From NCBI GenBank assembly GCA_020086605.1, contig JACBWW010000016.1:25873262-25937261 (forward strand): a stretch of DNA of 64,000 nt, given 5' to 3'. Source of the DNA: Lanius collurio (taxonomy: Eukaryota > Chordata > Aves > Passeriformes > Laniidae). The notes beneath the pieces are model-generated. The model was not told the origin of the DNA. It saw only the letters and a program-made list of their open reading frames with translations, and did no database searches. This document shows positions 46,249 to 59,554 of this stretch, in pieces (position 1 is the stretch's first letter; each line of letters starts with the position of its first letter). A program made the position numbers and the translations under genes.

Positions 46249-48530
46249 TTCATCTCATGGTACTTTGGCAATCAAAGCCCAAAAGGTCAAGATCTCTTCT
46301 TATTTCTGCTCTTGCTTCATATGCAAGCAGATATTTTCATAGATCTGAAATTATAGGCCTGTAGATCATAAAAAGCCTTTTTAAAAATTCTTGTTAATTA
46401 CAATGTCTTTAGATTAAAATCAACAGTACATAAAAAATACTCTGTGCAATTAACCATCAGGATTCAGTCATTTTATTTCTCTATTTCTGCCTTCAGAACC
46501 AAGGGCCAAGAGCACTTTCAGGCTACAGCAGAAGGAGTTCAAGGAGACATCTGAGCTGGTAAACACCACCCTGCTGAGCAGGAGCAAAGGGTCCCTGCTC
46601 ATTCTGGACACTTGTGGAATCTGTAGTTTATCTGATGGCATTTCTTGAACCAAAAGTAGGTGAAGTCATGGATGCAAAAACCTCAGTGGCAATCCCTCCC
46701 TTAGCTGCCCTTCCTGCTGGACACTTCCCAATTAGCTCTCCAACAGGCAAGGGCCAAAAGCTTGCGTAGAAAATTAAATCCTTCTGCTTGTTAATAATCC
46801 TTGCATAAATACCAAAATCCATTAAATTAATTTCTTTGTTAAAATTAAGTAAAACCAAGATATTCACAACTGCACACCAGTAACCTCCAAAGTTAGTGGG
46901 TAACACGAGAATAAAAAGGTCTGGAAAGTTCCTCTGGAAACACTATTGGACATGATTTCTGCTTCACACATGGATGGGATAGCTGGAATAAAGTCACAGC
47001 CACGTTTGAATGTTTGGAAAGCACTGCCCAAAAGATCTTCTGTTATGTTTAATGGAGGAGTTGTTGAAAATAGAAAAAATATTTGTAACATTCAGGGAAT
47101 TAAAAATGTAATAGAGTTGAACTGATGTGCTATCAATGACCTCCTTATCTCTCACCAGAAAAATCACAGCACCTGCCTGTCTTACAAAAGAGTGAATTTC
47201 CAAACTGCTGGAGGATTTGTTCCCGCACACATGGCTCTGTGTGGCTTTGGCCACCGGCTCAGCTGCTGGTCACTCACATTTTCTGCAGCAAGGTGGCAGG
47301 AACCCACATCAAAATAGGGAGATAAAAGATCAATAAATATTTAAATTAAATGACATGCTAATCAAAGGCAGGAAGACTTGTGACATTTACCCAGGCAAAC
47401 CTGGGGAACTCAGGGAAGCAATCACTTACGCTCCTGATTATCTTCAAGAGCTCTCGCATGTCCCAGCGGGCTGGGAAAGGAACAGGAGTATTTATTTTTA
47501 AAAAGGGGGGGCAGGGGAATTGGAAACCAGTCAATCCACATTACGTGCCTACAAACAGAGTGAATCAAAGCATAGAACAGGTGATTTGTTAACAGCCAGA
47601 GGTAATAAATAGAGCTGGCTGCAGTGATTCTCCATTTCACTCAGATTTGGGGGTTTTACTGCTGGTGTCAGTCTGGAATGATGGGTAGGCTTACCCAGAA
47701 GAATAAGACAGAGAGCAATAACATAAATATTGGCAACTGCCTATTTGCTGCAGGCAGCGCACTTACTGGATCTGACTGAAGCCTTATTGCAGTCACATCT
47801 TCCTTTCATTTCTTTGGGACTTTCATAAGTTTCACACATTCGGGTGATTTTTACAATCTTCTGTGTTTGTTCATCGTGGTATGAATCTGTTTTATAAGTG
47901 CCTTTTGGGGAAATGGGCTTTGTACAAACATTTTGCATCAACGTATCCCAAGGAATAAATGAAATTTTTAAAAAGATTTCTGTGCTGGTCACCCACACTT
48001 GTCCTGGCTCACTAAGGGCCCAGACTGGAAAAGCTCTTTTAGTCCTTTTAGCCCTTTTAGCCCAAGTTTAGTTTGAGATCTTGCTCAAGTGTTAGGAAGC
48101 CCTGGAGCTGTTAGAGTTGGGTCACTGTCTGTGTCTCTGATGTACTCTCTTCTGACAAAACCTTTTCCCATTGGACCTTCATCTGTATGTAAAGGCATAC
48201 ACATTCCATCTGGCATGAAAGGGAAGGAATGAGCTGGCTTTGGCTTTTGACTCCTCAAACAACAAAATTCATTTTTGTGATGATGCTGTGCTCAGACTGC
48301 TATCTGTTTTCTCTTGGACCTCTCTTTGGAGTTTGCAGGGACAATAAAATACCTTAGTCCGGTGTAGCCAAAATTGTTTAAATGTCATATTTTAAATTTT
48401 CCTGTTTTGAAAACATCAGCATATCAGTGATTGATGGAAAGATTCTAGAAATTAAAATAGACTATAAAAATAACTTGTTCTATGTACTTCAAGTTCCTCA
48501 AATAGTGTCTTGGGTTTTCTCAAACCTCAG
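46249..48530. other. Unique non-coding DNA, about 2.3 kb
   Basis: Mostly AT-rich. A 9-bp tandem ('cttttagcc' about three times) lies at 48036-48063. No gene is recognised. Confidence 0.4.
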
Positions 48531-48556
48531 TTTTTTCCTCTCCCTCTCCCTTGCAG
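48531..48556 (+). other. Strong candidate 3' splice site
   Basis: An almost uninterrupted pyrimidine tract of about 20 bases ends in 'cccttgcag' with AG at 48555-48556. In vertebrates this scores as a strong acceptor by eye. It leads straight into the CpG-dense block at 48655. No matching donor or recognised exon is found, so this may be a chance tract. Confidence 0.3.
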
Positions 48557-48654
48557 TGGTCTCTCTCTCCACCAGAGAATTCCAGGGGAGGAAGGTCGAT
48601 TTCACTTTTTCAGAGCTAAATTATTCAGCGAGATCGGAAGATCTGCTGCTGTCA

Positions 48655-48845
48655 TATCATCCCCTCCGTGGCACGTCACCGCTGAGCGCCGCGCACCGCG
48701 CCCCGGAGGCTGGAAGTGGGTCACGGCAGAGCGCACCCAGCCCCGCATCGCGCATCCCCCGGGCAGCACCGCCCCGCTCCTCTCACACCGGGGCACGGCT
48801 CTGCCCCGTCAGACGCCCGGATCTCAGCCTGCACCCTGCACGTTT
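48655..48845. promoter_or_regulatory. Short, very CpG-dense block
   Basis: By hand count about 23 CpGs occur in 190 bp ('gagcgccgcgcaccgcgcc', 'catcgcgcatcccccggg'), roughly one per eight bases, set in AT-rich surroundings. A 'cacgtcac' motif (CRE or E-box half) lies at about 48671-48678. A 180-codon plus frame crosses it (48382-48924), with no recognisable domain. It is a candidate unmethylated regulatory element. Confidence 0.3.
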
Positions 48846-51800
48846 TATTACAGACCAGCCCAAAAATATTACTTTAAAAGGCCTCTCTCAGTTTGGAACT
48901 CCTAAAGCAGATGAGCTCAGATAGTGTTGCACCAGCACTATTTCACTCCAGGATTGTGTTGTTATGCCTCTACTCATCTTCAGGCCAAGGAAGCAAGAGG
49001 GGCCAAGGAGGAAAAGTAAAAACATTAGCAAAGTAAAAACCCGGTTTGAACATCTTCATACAGAAAAAGGCTGAGAGATAAGCTGCGCTTAGAACCTTTC
49101 ACATGTCAGCTCAGATGCACAAATGATACAAAGGAGGATGCTTGGAACACATTGCTTGAAGCGTGTCCATCTCATGCAGGATCCTTGTGGTCCTGGGGCA
49201 GCTCAGCACCTACAAACCTACAGCTCTTTTGGATCTGCTCAGACAGGAGGTTCCTCACTTTTGATTAAAGTACAATAAAAATTTATTCTTCTTTCTAAAT
49301 TATTTCCTGTTTCTCTGAAGTGCTAGATTTTACTGTGATCCAAACCAGAATTTTCCTGAATAAAACTAGAGAAAATAAGAATTTGCATTTAATTAAAGAA
49401 GGCCCAGTTAGGTCACTTGGAAGACACATACAGCAAATTTAAATGTTTGGAGTTGTACTTGGGTCCTGTGAAAGGACATTAACTACAAAGGCTGGTCAGG
49501 CTCATCTGTGGCAGCTCCCCAGTTTCTGGGCAGGAAAGTTTTCTGCAGGAGTCTGGCAGGTGCCTGGGGCAGGGGAGGCTCACAGAGCCAGTGTAGTGGG
49601 TCCCCTCATCCCACTCCTCACAGCTGGGACTCCTCTGTGCCCTCAGGGGACTCGTGTCCCCATCTCAGGTGCAGAGCAGGCCCTGAGCTGGTCCCTCCCT
49701 GCTCCAACCCGGCTCCCGCCCTCCTCCTTTCCTGGTCTTCAAGCAATGGCTGCCAGTCCATTTCACTAAGGAGCCAAAATTTGTAAAACGCTCCAGGAGC
49801 AGTATTTGAAGAATCAACAGGTTGCATTTTCCATCCTACTTATATACACAGGTTGCATAAAATGATGACTGAAAATGAGCTTTAAAGTTCCCTGTGTGTT
49901 GCTAACAAGTGCACATCCTACAGCAGACATTCTGACACATGATTCCAGATATTTTTTTTAGCAAGCAAGGATCTCAGCCGGAAAGCAGAAAGTGTTGTGC
50001 AACACTAGTACCAAGTGACTTTGCATAGTAACAATTTGAATTATTTCTGCAAGGCAACACATTTTGGAGAAGATGGCTGGTAGATCTGCATGATGAGATT
50101 ATCTGTGTGGGAACAGTTGTGTCTGCTCCTTATTTTTTGGCTGCAGCATCTTTGTTGCTGGGGTGGAGGGGCCTCAGTGCAGCAATGGTTGGTGATGAGC
50201 AGGGCAGGAGCACCGGGCACTGTGTGAATGCTGTCAGGGTGCTGAGCACGGAGCCACAGCGCAATGCTGCTCTCGTGGTGCCAGTTTGCAATCACAACCT
50301 CTGCCACTGCACTAAATGCTCCCCTATCACTTCTTTCCCCCAATAAATGGGATTCATCCTCATTGTTTCCCATGAGGCAGCTCAATTGTGGCCCAGCAGA
50401 GAGGGACCAGAGGGGTTAAAGGCAGCCCCAAACCCTACACTGTAGTATATTTAATGCTGTCCCTTTACATCATTTTAATATGAATTTTAGATGTGGTTAT
50501 CCAAAAGTACATGTATTACAACCCTGAAAGCTCTTTATTTTAAGCAATCATATAATTACTGGCTGTTTTCAAATTGCTCTGCTCTCCTCTAATCTTGTTT
50601 TCATAATGAAATTTACTTAAGTCTAATATAGGCATAATGTAGAGTAATGTATCTTCTGCACCTCAGAATGAATGTTGGAAGTGTAAATTCATTACTTCTC
50701 CTTCAGCAGATCTCCTTTTTATCTCTCTTCTATAGACATTACAGTCATATTTTTCTCCTGAATACACTGATGAGGATCCAAAACTAATTTTCACCAAAAT
50801 GAGAACTCCTTAAAAACATGCTCTTATCATATCGTGCAGGCTCTCTCAGCTCCACCACTTTCACCCCAGCTTTCATTTATAAGTGGGTTTTCTTTTCCTC
50901 CCAGCATTTCTCTCCATCTGCAGGACCAAGTCTTCTCCTTCCCCTGTGCCCAGCCCCTCCAAGGAGTAGATTCCTTTGGTGAGCAGAGGAGGGTTCATTT
51001 GCACAGGTCTATCCTGGGGCAAGAGGAAGGACAAAAATGCATTGACCCAGGAAAAATCTGGAACTCAGCAGTTTGCCCTGACTTCAAGTGCCTCCCAGCT
51101 CCTGATTCTGCTTCAAGACAAAGTAAAATCAACCGTTTAAGGTCAATTTCTACTGCTTGGGCAGGCAGATACATAATTCCCTACTCAGTGGTACACACTC
51201 ATTCACCACTTCAGTCATTCACCAGAGCTGACAGAACCTTTGATGTCAGGTCTGCAATTGGTAATTGGGCTTAATCACTTTCAAAGACACCTTTCACATG
51301 GCAGAAAGTCTGAATTCTGAAAGAGAACCACCAAAACCTCCAAAAACACAGTCCTAAAATAATTGCCATTTCAATTTAGATTGCTGCAATTGTATTCTTG
51401 CCTACCCAGCTCTTTTTGCATTGCAGTATGGAAAAATAAAGAAAGATGAATTTCAATCATGCTGTTGCCCTGAAAGCTATTATCACAAGATTGATTAACT
51501 GAGACTACTTTGTTTGAACAATGGGTTGTGGAGAGAGAAAAAATACATTTTCCCTCGGTCTTAATCCATGAAACAGTGATTAGACATTTATTTCTCAATT
51601 GGCATGGTCAAAATCAATACATGTTTTCCAAAGATGTGCGCAATTCGCTTTAAGAACTTGTCCTTGCGTGGTCTTCAAGTACTACGAGTTGTTTGGTAAT
51701 TATTTGTTTCTAGATTTTGATAGATTCTCCTTTCTTGTCCACGACTTCACACTGCTGGAACTTTTGCCAACTTGCCAAGGGGTTCCTGATACACAACCCC

Positions 51801-53307
51801 GGGTGGTTAAAGAGAAGCGAAGATGTCTCTGCATTCGCCAGCTGGGCTGGGCTTCAATAGGAGGAGGGATGGTGCATGTGGGGTAACAACTCCAGCCCAC
51901 ATCCAGATGCAGCTGTAGGTGGCAAGGCATGTGTCAGGCTGTTGTGTTGCATCCTTCTTGCAGATGATAGGCCTGGGTCCTGCCCTCTGCTCAGCCCTTT
52001 GCTGCCGCTCTCATGACAGCGCAGAGCAACACAGTTTGCCTATGGACTCTTTGTGCTCCCTCCTCAAACTGACCCCTCCCATCGAGCCTTCAGGGGACAG
52101 GCACTTGGTTATGAATCCTCTGCAGCAAGAAACTTCTGCCCTTGGACACTGAGAAAGTGATTAGAAAGGTAAACTAAACAAATCAGCTGCTTCGGGGTAA
52201 AGAGGTTTCATGGAAGCATTGGGCAGACTGGGTGAAACAAAAGACCTTTCCCTATGTATCTCCTTTCCCCATACAAATACCCTCAGGGTTGTTCTGAAAA
52301 TTCTCTTCTTTTGAATTTCTGTCCCAGTTTCTTCTAGCAAGTTCAAAAGTGCCCTGAGACCACCTGCTATATCCATCCGTAACCAATTTGATATCATGAA
52401 TCATTGAATCACGTAATATAATGTAATAATGAGCAGGTTGGATAGCAGCTTTATGAGCTGATGCTCTCTTAAATAAGTTCATGCTGAAACAGAATCCTTC
52501 AGCCAATTTTTTCCACTTCCCCTGCTGTTCAGGGGCAAACTAGGAAAACTAAGGAAAAAATCAGAGCTGAGAGCAGCACTGCTACGTGTCTGAAACCTGC
52601 TCGGCCATCTGAAGAGATATTAAAGGAATACAGATATCTGAGCACATTTCGCTGAAGAAGGCAGCCTTAATTTTAGCTGGCTGGCAGATGGGGTTTCTCA
52701 TTAGCCTGTCTTTTCATCTTATTTCATGCAATTAAGTAGGTTTGGGAGGGACCCTACGGGACTGGCCATCTTCCAAAGGCTTGCAGAGCCCAGGCTGCAT
52801 GGCTCCCCACTCCACAGCCGGCTGCCCTGTCCTGTGGAGCTGTTTTCCTTGTCACACACAGAGCCAAAGGAAGGCTTTTCTGTGTGGATCAGGTCTGCAG
52901 AGCTCCAGTGCTGCATGGAGCAGCCTATCATCCCTCAACAGCACTTCCCCAATGCTGAGACAAACATTGGGCCTGGGAGGAATGGTGGTGGAGATCGAAG
53001 AGGAACTCAATGTGCCCTGTCCTTCTTCAGCTCCTTCTAGAGCATCAGAGACCCTGCAAGAAAAGAGGGGTTCTCCATCAGGGTCTTCCCAAGAGGGGCA
53101 GGAACAGCTTGATCCAGTAGGAACATCTCAGTAGATTCATATTTCCTCTACATAGCTGCAATTTATAAACAACCTGTTCAACTTCCTCCCTCTGACTTTG
53201 CTCTTACAGCCCAGAGAGATGCTCTAATGGTGCCACCACTCTGGACAGTGACACTCTGGCACTCCACAGCACCCAGCCATGGGACAAGAGGGGGGATGGA
53301 AACAGCC
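48846..53307. other. Unique non-coding DNA, about 4.5 kb
   Basis: The part at 50440-50730 is AT-rich, without repeats, and looks like possible conserved non-coding DNA, which is an impression only. Minus frames at 52161-52506 overlap and look protein-like, but I cannot name a family. No repeat family is identified. Confidence 0.35.
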
Positions 53308-53410
53308 CTTGGGACACGGGTCAGTGGTGGACTTGGCAGTGCTGCGTTAGCAGCTGGACCTGATGATCTTAGAGGGCTTTTCCAACCCAAATGATTCTGT
53401 CATTCTGTGA
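53308..53410 (+). mobile_element. CR1 3' end
   Basis: 'cacgggtcagtggtggac', 'cagctggacctgatgatc', 'ttagagggcttttccaaccc' and 'aatgattctgtcattctgtg' match the sense 3' end of the CR1 class with 'gatgatcttagagg'. It carries two tail octamers, one of them mutated. The sequence upstream of about 53308 is not clearly CR1. Confidence 0.88.
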
Positions 53411-54557
53411 ACCCATCCTGGGGTGCACCATGGCAGATCTCCTTCAGCTCCCAGCATAGCCCCAGGAACGAGCAGATGCAGGTGGCCACACACCCCAGGG
53501 GGGTACCTGGGCAGGGGTCACTCCCTCGCTGCCACATCCCACCCTGCCACTTCATCCACCTCGCTCCCAAGCCCCCTCAGCATCGCTTCCTCTGCTGCGC
53601 TGCTCGGAGGCATCAGGCACAGCCATCGTGTCACCCTCTCATGTCAGAGCCCATCCTGAAAGCCTTTATGGGAGCTGTTTCAGCATTCAGAGGGACCATT
53701 GGTCTGAGTAAAACCTGCTCCCCAGGATTTATAGGACAGGCCCCATATTTTGCAGTCCATTCCTTCGGCATTATTTCTTTGTTCCCATAGAAACGGGGGG
53801 GCTTTAAAGAGTAGTCTGGAGCAGGGATAATGAAAATAAATCCAAACAAAACCCTGTCAAACCTCTGTACACATGTATTGGGGGAAGAAAATAAAATCCT
53901 TGACTCCTTTTTCTGTATTCTGTAAAACATTGTAATTTAGTTGGGTAAAAAACCCCAAACTCTCATGGATGTGATCCTTCTGCATTGTTTGCTTTTGTTC
54001 AAAGGCAATTTCAGAAAAATGCTTAGCAACATATACAGAAGGAAGCTGCTAAATCTTTGTATTAATTCTAAAACCCCCTTTTCTTATTAAGTCACAAGAG
54101 ATAGCTTTTACTTTGTTTCCAGCAAAAGGTAATTTGGGCTTTATTTTATTTAGAACATTGCCCACCGTGCTGGAGAGGCAAGATTTCTTAATTGCTTTGT
54201 TGCAAAAACAATTTATGTGGGGGCTTTTAATGAGTTTAATTTTCTTTAAAGTTTTCCATGTACAAATGTGGCAGCATTTTGAAATCAAATAAATTATCTA
54301 CCTAGCTGCCTCAGTGCTCCCATCATTACACTGAGCACTTGAAGCTGTTCCACGAGGCTTATTGTACAGAAATTATCTGTACAGAGACGAGATGGAGTTG
54401 GCGGTTGGAAAAAACAATAAGCAAGAGAGAAAAAGAGGGAGATTATTACCTCTATCCTTGAAGCTGTCCTCCTACTACGAAGCTGGAGCTGCATCCAAAC
54501 GTGGGGAGTTGCTACACAAAGACAGGGTTTTGAGAAGATGGCAAAATATCTGCTCAG
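53411..54557. other. Unique non-coding DNA
   Basis: GC-rich up to 53660 and AT-rich from 53800. No gene or repeat is recognised. Confidence 0.4.
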
Positions 54558-54812
54558 AGAGTCACAAACAGGCTTGGGTTGGAAAGGACCTCAAATCCCA
54601 CCCGGTGCCACCCCAGCCATGGCAGGGACACCTCCCACTGCCCCAGGCTGCTCCCAGCCCCAATGCCCAGCCTGGCCTTGGGCACTGCCAGGGATCCAGG
54701 GGCAGCCACAGCTGCTCTGGGCACCCTGTGCCAGGGCCTGCCCACCCTCCCAGGAAAGAATTTCCCTCTAATCCCTAATCTGCCTCCCCTCCCCTCAGAA
54801 CTGTTGCCCTCA
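54558..54812 (-). mobile_element. CR1 retrotransposon 3' part
   Basis: The tail complement 'cagagagtcacaaacagg' is followed by 'cttgggttggaaaggacc', 'gccatggcagggacacctcc', 'ccaggctgctcccagccc', 'gggatccaggggcagccac', 'ctgcccaccctcccagg' and 'agaatttccctctaatcc', fading at about 54812. It is near-identical to the young group at 20, 33, 35 and 36 kb, with small differences ('aatgcccagcc' for 'aatgtccagcc'). Confidence 0.95.
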
Positions 54813-55325
54813 GGTTGATTGGTGGTGCACAGAGCGCACGCTAACGCACACCACGGAGTAAGGAGTGCATCTGAAGAAGCAGTGGCTCAACAGCAAGCCA
54901 GAAGGCAGAGTTCTCTCTCTGCATCAACAAACATCCCAAGACTTCCAGAAGCTGAATTCTGTTCCAAACCCATCAACAGCCTCACACCTGGGTAGTCAGG
55001 ATGCGGTGTCTTGGAGAGGCACTTGCCTGAACAGATGACTTATTAATTTCATCAAGCCCTGCAATGCTTACAGCAGGTACCTGCATGTCCTCCTTGAGAA
55101 GGGAGCCAAATCGAGGGCAGTTTTGCCACTTCCCATGGACCTCACCATTTAAAAATTTTGCTTGTCAGCATCTGTAGGTGTCTCTGACTTTCTAATGACA
55201 CACGGAGCTGATGCTGTAGCTGCACACATCTCATCTCGTGCCGTATTTCAGGGAGGCAATAGTTTATTAGATGCTGTTGGAGCTCTTCTCTTTCAACTGT
55301 CCCCATGCAGCTCAGGGACCAGCCA
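54813..55325. other. Unique non-coding DNA
   Basis: Nothing recognisable between two CR1 fragments. Confidence 0.4.
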
Positions 55326-55372
55326 ACCTGAGGTCCCTGCCAACCTCAGCCAGTCTGAGATGCTGTGATGTG
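55326..55372 (+). mobile_element. Very short CR1 tail fragment
   Basis: 'acctgaggtccctgccaac', 'ctcagccagtctgagatg' and 'ctgtgatgtg' resemble the last 45 bases of a sense CR1 ('gaggtcccttccaacctcagc' class). The tail is degenerate. Confidence 0.6.
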
Positions 55373-58300
55373 TCATCCCATCTTGTACCCCAAATTCTCA
55401 GGTCCCCAAATTCATAACAAATAGATCATAATGACCCCAAGCCATCTCCATGCCTTCTCTATCCAATGCCTAGGAGCTCCCTCCAGCCCAGGATGGGGCC
55501 CTCGGTCCTGCCTCAACTCCATCCCACGTCCCAGCCCAACCTGAGACCTTGCCTGTCACCTCTCTGGCCATTCCAGCACTCAGAACCATCTGATCCCACA
55601 GAAGCAACTACAGCAAAGGGTCTGAATAGGTCACAGCTGGATGAAATTCCAGAGAAGCTTCAGGAAGAACAAGTGATCCAAACTGAAATCACAAAATGTG
55701 TCTAAATTTCCTCACGTGGCTGTTGACCACAAGCTCTCAGAGGTGAGAGAACCGAACATGAAATCCTGCACTGTTCTTGTTAGGAAGCTGGAGGCACTCA
55801 TAGTTAATTTACATGATATATAAGATTTAACAATAAAGAATTCATGAAGCAGGAGTTAAATATCTCAGCTGCTGAGCAAATGGGGACATTTCCTCCACCA
55901 CAGGCGGATGATTAATTTTACTCAGGTACCTGGACATCAGACAAAAAGTCCTGTTTATCATCTAGACAGGAGATGATTCCACCTCTCTTGCCTTGAAGAG
56001 TGTTGCCATTTCTGAAACATGAGTGAGATCCATCACTAATACTTCAGGAAGAGCATTAGAATGAACCCTCCAGGTCAGTTCTACAAGATAGGGAGGGAGG
56101 GAGCTGTAGGATATATAATCATGTATTTATCCTGTAGCTTGAGGTGTAAGTTCATAATGACCCTTTTGCAATCCCCTAACAGTGTCAAATCTTAAAAGCA
56201 ATATCCAGAAAGAGCAGAGGAAATATACAGAGCTCTAGTTAAAATATTGTTTGAGAAAAAAAAAAATCCAGATGACTTCTCTTTGGAAAGGGACAGGAAA
56301 AGGGGAATTTAAATTGTATGCATTATACCAAGCCCCAATTCCTGCCCCATCTTCCCCAGAGCCATCCCCAGCCAGAGAAGGAGAACGCCATGAACGCTGT
56401 GGTGTGTGGCTCACAGCTGTCCTTCCTTCCTTAGCCAGACACAGCAATCCATGGAGCACATAAAGCGTTCGAACAAATGCCTCCCAACAGGATGGAGGGA
56501 CCCTACATGTTGGCTGTGGAGGAGGAGATGTTCTGGGGAGGAAAGCAGATAAAAGGGAGAGCTTTTCATCTCTCCAGTGCAGCCAAACATTTCACTGGTA
56601 AAGCAGCAGAAACAAGGCACTCCTCTTGCACCTTCCCAGGTACTCCTGCACACCAGCACCAGCCTAGACCTTCCCAGGAACAAGGGGGCTCTGGCTGCTA
56701 ACACTTCACATCCTCCTGGATGTGCCACCTCCATGAGACAACAACTCCAAGAATAATGTGACAGCGACAGCTAATTAGTGTTGTATGACACCATGACAGT
56801 GTCATCCCTGAAAGTGCCACAGTCCAAAATGATGGATTAACATGGTGACTCTTGTATGGGAAACATCTAAACAGTGACAGCTTGGTAGCTGAGCAGGTCA
56901 CCGCCGGTTAGACATGCTGATGCTCATTATGTTCAGCAGTACCTCGCTGCTCAGGAATAGTCAGGCTCATTGTATCGTCCATAATAAATAAAGTTCAAAA
57001 GACACAGAGTTCGTGGGCAGCCAGGACAGCCATGGGCATCGCCAGGCATTTAACTTGTCAGATTGTTGCCTTCAAAGTGTGTTCTCTGTATAGCAGTGTT
57101 GCTGAGAAATGCCATTTCCTAAGTGCCTGTTTCCAGATGAGATGTTATTACTTATTTATAAGCACACAACAAGTGCCTGGAAATTAAGAGATATTCACAA
57201 AAATTAGATCTCTGGTGACCATCAACCGCATGATGCTGCCAGAGCATCTTCTGTATGTTGTGTTTGCTCTTAGTGTGAGTAGTAAGAACAATTTGGATTC
57301 ATTTCTTACAAGTTTTTTTGTGATTAATCTGAATTTTCTTTCAGTCCAAATAGTTCTGCTTTTGAAAATGCACTGAGTGATCACACAGGGGCTCTGCCTG
57401 GCAGCTAGAGCTGGTTTTGCCCACACACCAAAGCCAGACATAGTCAAGGTGCAAAGCCCTGTGGTTCAAGGTTCATCCACCTATGCACATGTAAGGAGAG
57501 TTTTGCACAGAAACTCCTCTGCCTCTCCCCACTGCAGGCCATGGGGGCAGTGGGGCCACCAAGGCCACTCCTCAGTGTCATCTCTACAGCTGCCTGAGGA
57601 ACACCACAGCCCTTCTCCATCCCTCCAGCCTCTGCCAAGCAAGAGGTGTTTGGAATCAAACTCCAAATGCAGACAAACTAACAATTTCATTTTTCCATTT
57701 CCCAGCCCAGATGAACAGGGAAGGATGCCAGGCAAGGGCCAAGACACAGCCCAGAGCATTCCCAGTGCCAAGCCAGCCATGTCCTGGCAGGCAGTGGGCA
57801 CCATTCCCCCAGCCCCCACGGCCTCTCCAGCCCCCCCAAGAGTGCACTGCTGACAGCAGGCAGCCCCATCGCTCTCCTGAAGAGCAAAGCCTTTTTTATC
57901 TCTTCCTTTGTGAGCTAATAATGTTTTTTTAATTGAAACATGTTCAGCTTCTCCTTTCTTCTTGTTTCAAGTGATTTCTGCCTCTGCCAGCAAAATAAGA
58001 GCTTGTGTTGCTGGGTGTCTTTTTTTTTTTTTTTTCCAGAAAATGCAAGGGTTTTTTTCTTCCTCCTTTTTTTTTTTTTGCAAGATTTCAACTCTTTGAC
58101 TTTGGAAGAGAAATCATTGTGGAGAAAGTATTTCTTGAAATGATGACAGAAGCAAAATTATATTCCTTTGTAGAAAACAGGGACATTTGAAGACAGGCTT
58201 TACATCTTTGTTCTTTGTTCCGGGAAGTGAGAATTTGCAGGGTCTTGGACCATTAATCCTTCCCCATTCTTGGTTTTTGAAGATGAACGTTGCAAAGAAT

Positions 58301-58678
58301 GAGGCATTGTGCTTGAAAGGTCTTTTCAGAAAATACCTTTTCCTTCCACAATATGTTCCAGCTCTCTGATAATTTGCAGAATAACTTGGCAATTTGTGGC
58401 TTTTCCTCATAAATATTTATTTTCCCAGGACACCCTAGTGTGATCGGGCGTGAGCAGCCTCCCCCCACGTTCCCAGCACAGCGGGTGTGGCAGCTGCCCT
58501 GAGCACCGGCACTCACCGGGCTCTTTCCCAAAGACCTGGCCTTACCAGAGCCTGCTCCAGCCACAGCAGGGCTGGTGGCAGCCTGGAGGCCACGGCACCG
58601 GGGTTCTCCTGCTCCCTCTACATGCCCAGGCTCCTCGGGGTGAAACCAGTTCTCCTCTGCTTAGGTTAGGACATGTTC
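55373..58678. other. Unique non-coding DNA with T-rich tracts
   Basis: An A run of 11 lies at about 56256-56266. T runs of 16 and 13 lie at 58020-58035 and 58067-58079. No gene or repeat family is recognised. The 158-codon plus frame at 57377-57853 lacks domain character. Confidence 0.4.
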
Positions 58679-58933
58679 TCATAGAATCCAAGACTAGTGT
58701 GGGTAGGAAGGGACCTCAAAGCCCATCCCATTCCACCCCCTGCCATGGGCAGGGACACCTCCCACTGTCTCACGCTGTTTTAAGTCCCATCCAGCCTGGC
58801 CTTGTGCACTGCCAGGGATCCACAGCTGCTCTGGGCACCCTGTGTCAGGGCCTGCCCACCCTCCCAGGGAACAATTTCTTCCCAACATCCAATTAAAATT
58901 CACCCTCCTTTGGCTTAGAGCCATTTTTCTCTG
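58679..58933 (-). mobile_element. CR1 retrotransposon 3' part
   Basis: The tail complement 'tctcatagaatccaagac' is followed by 'gtaggaagggacctcaaag', 'gccatgggcagggacacc', 'tcccatccagcctggcc', 'gccagggatccacagctgc', 'ctcccagggaacaatttc' and 'ccaacatccaattaaaattc'. It lacks the 'aggggcagcc' segment present in the young group, so it has a small deletion or belongs to another subfamily. Confidence 0.93.
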
Positions 58934-59467
58934 TAAATATTTTAGTCCTCTTGCTTCATTAATGAGGGGAGATGCCAAAGCCATAGATGAGCATTACCCA
59001 CAGCAGGAAGGTACGTGGACCATGAGCCCCACGTGCACCTGGCTGAAGGGACTGTTCTGCAGGTGATGAGGGTGCTGGTACTGGGGCAGGGCTCTGCCAC
59101 TGTTCACTCTCTATCATTACAAACAAGCAAGGAGCATGACCAGCATGGGGAAAACTGGCAGGTTTTGTTACCCAGCCAGTGCTCTCCCATGTTCTATGGT
59201 ATTGCTCGAAGTACATTAAGTACATTAACACCAGACTGTGACACATGTGGAGGTGGGAATCCGAGGGCCACTCAGTGCTGTGAAGTTTCCCACTTTATCG
59301 GTTAGAGAAGCAGCTCTGCCAACTTGGGGCTGTGAAACTCCGCGCTCAATACGCTCACAATTTCTCAGCTCTTAAGTGGTGTGGGGCAGCCGCAGCGAGG
59401 GGCTGGGAGCAGGTCCGGTGGGGCCCTCTTGCCGCCTGGGTCTGTGGCAGGGGGCACGTCCACGTGT
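58934..59467. other. Unique non-coding DNA
   Basis: Nothing recognisable except a mild rise in CpG from 59335 towards the next CR1. Confidence 0.4.
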
Positions 59468-59545
59468 ATCATACAATTAGAGAATGGCCTGGGTTGGAAC
59501 AGACCTTAAAGACCATCCAGTTCCAACCACCAGCTCTGATCCCAG
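59468..59545 (-). mobile_element. Short CR1 3' end
   Basis: 'catacaattagagaatgg', 'cctgggttggaacagacc', 'ttaaagaccatccagttcc' and 'aaccaccagctctgatcc' are the complement of the last 75 bases of CR1. It ends against the CpG island. Confidence 0.85.
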
Positions 59546-59554
59546 CTCCCCGGA

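Noticed and set aside
52161..52506. Overlapping minus frames that look protein-like, considered as part of an endogenous retrovirus
   Set aside because: No protease, polymerase or other diagnostic motif, no primer-binding site or LTR pair could be seen; not supported.
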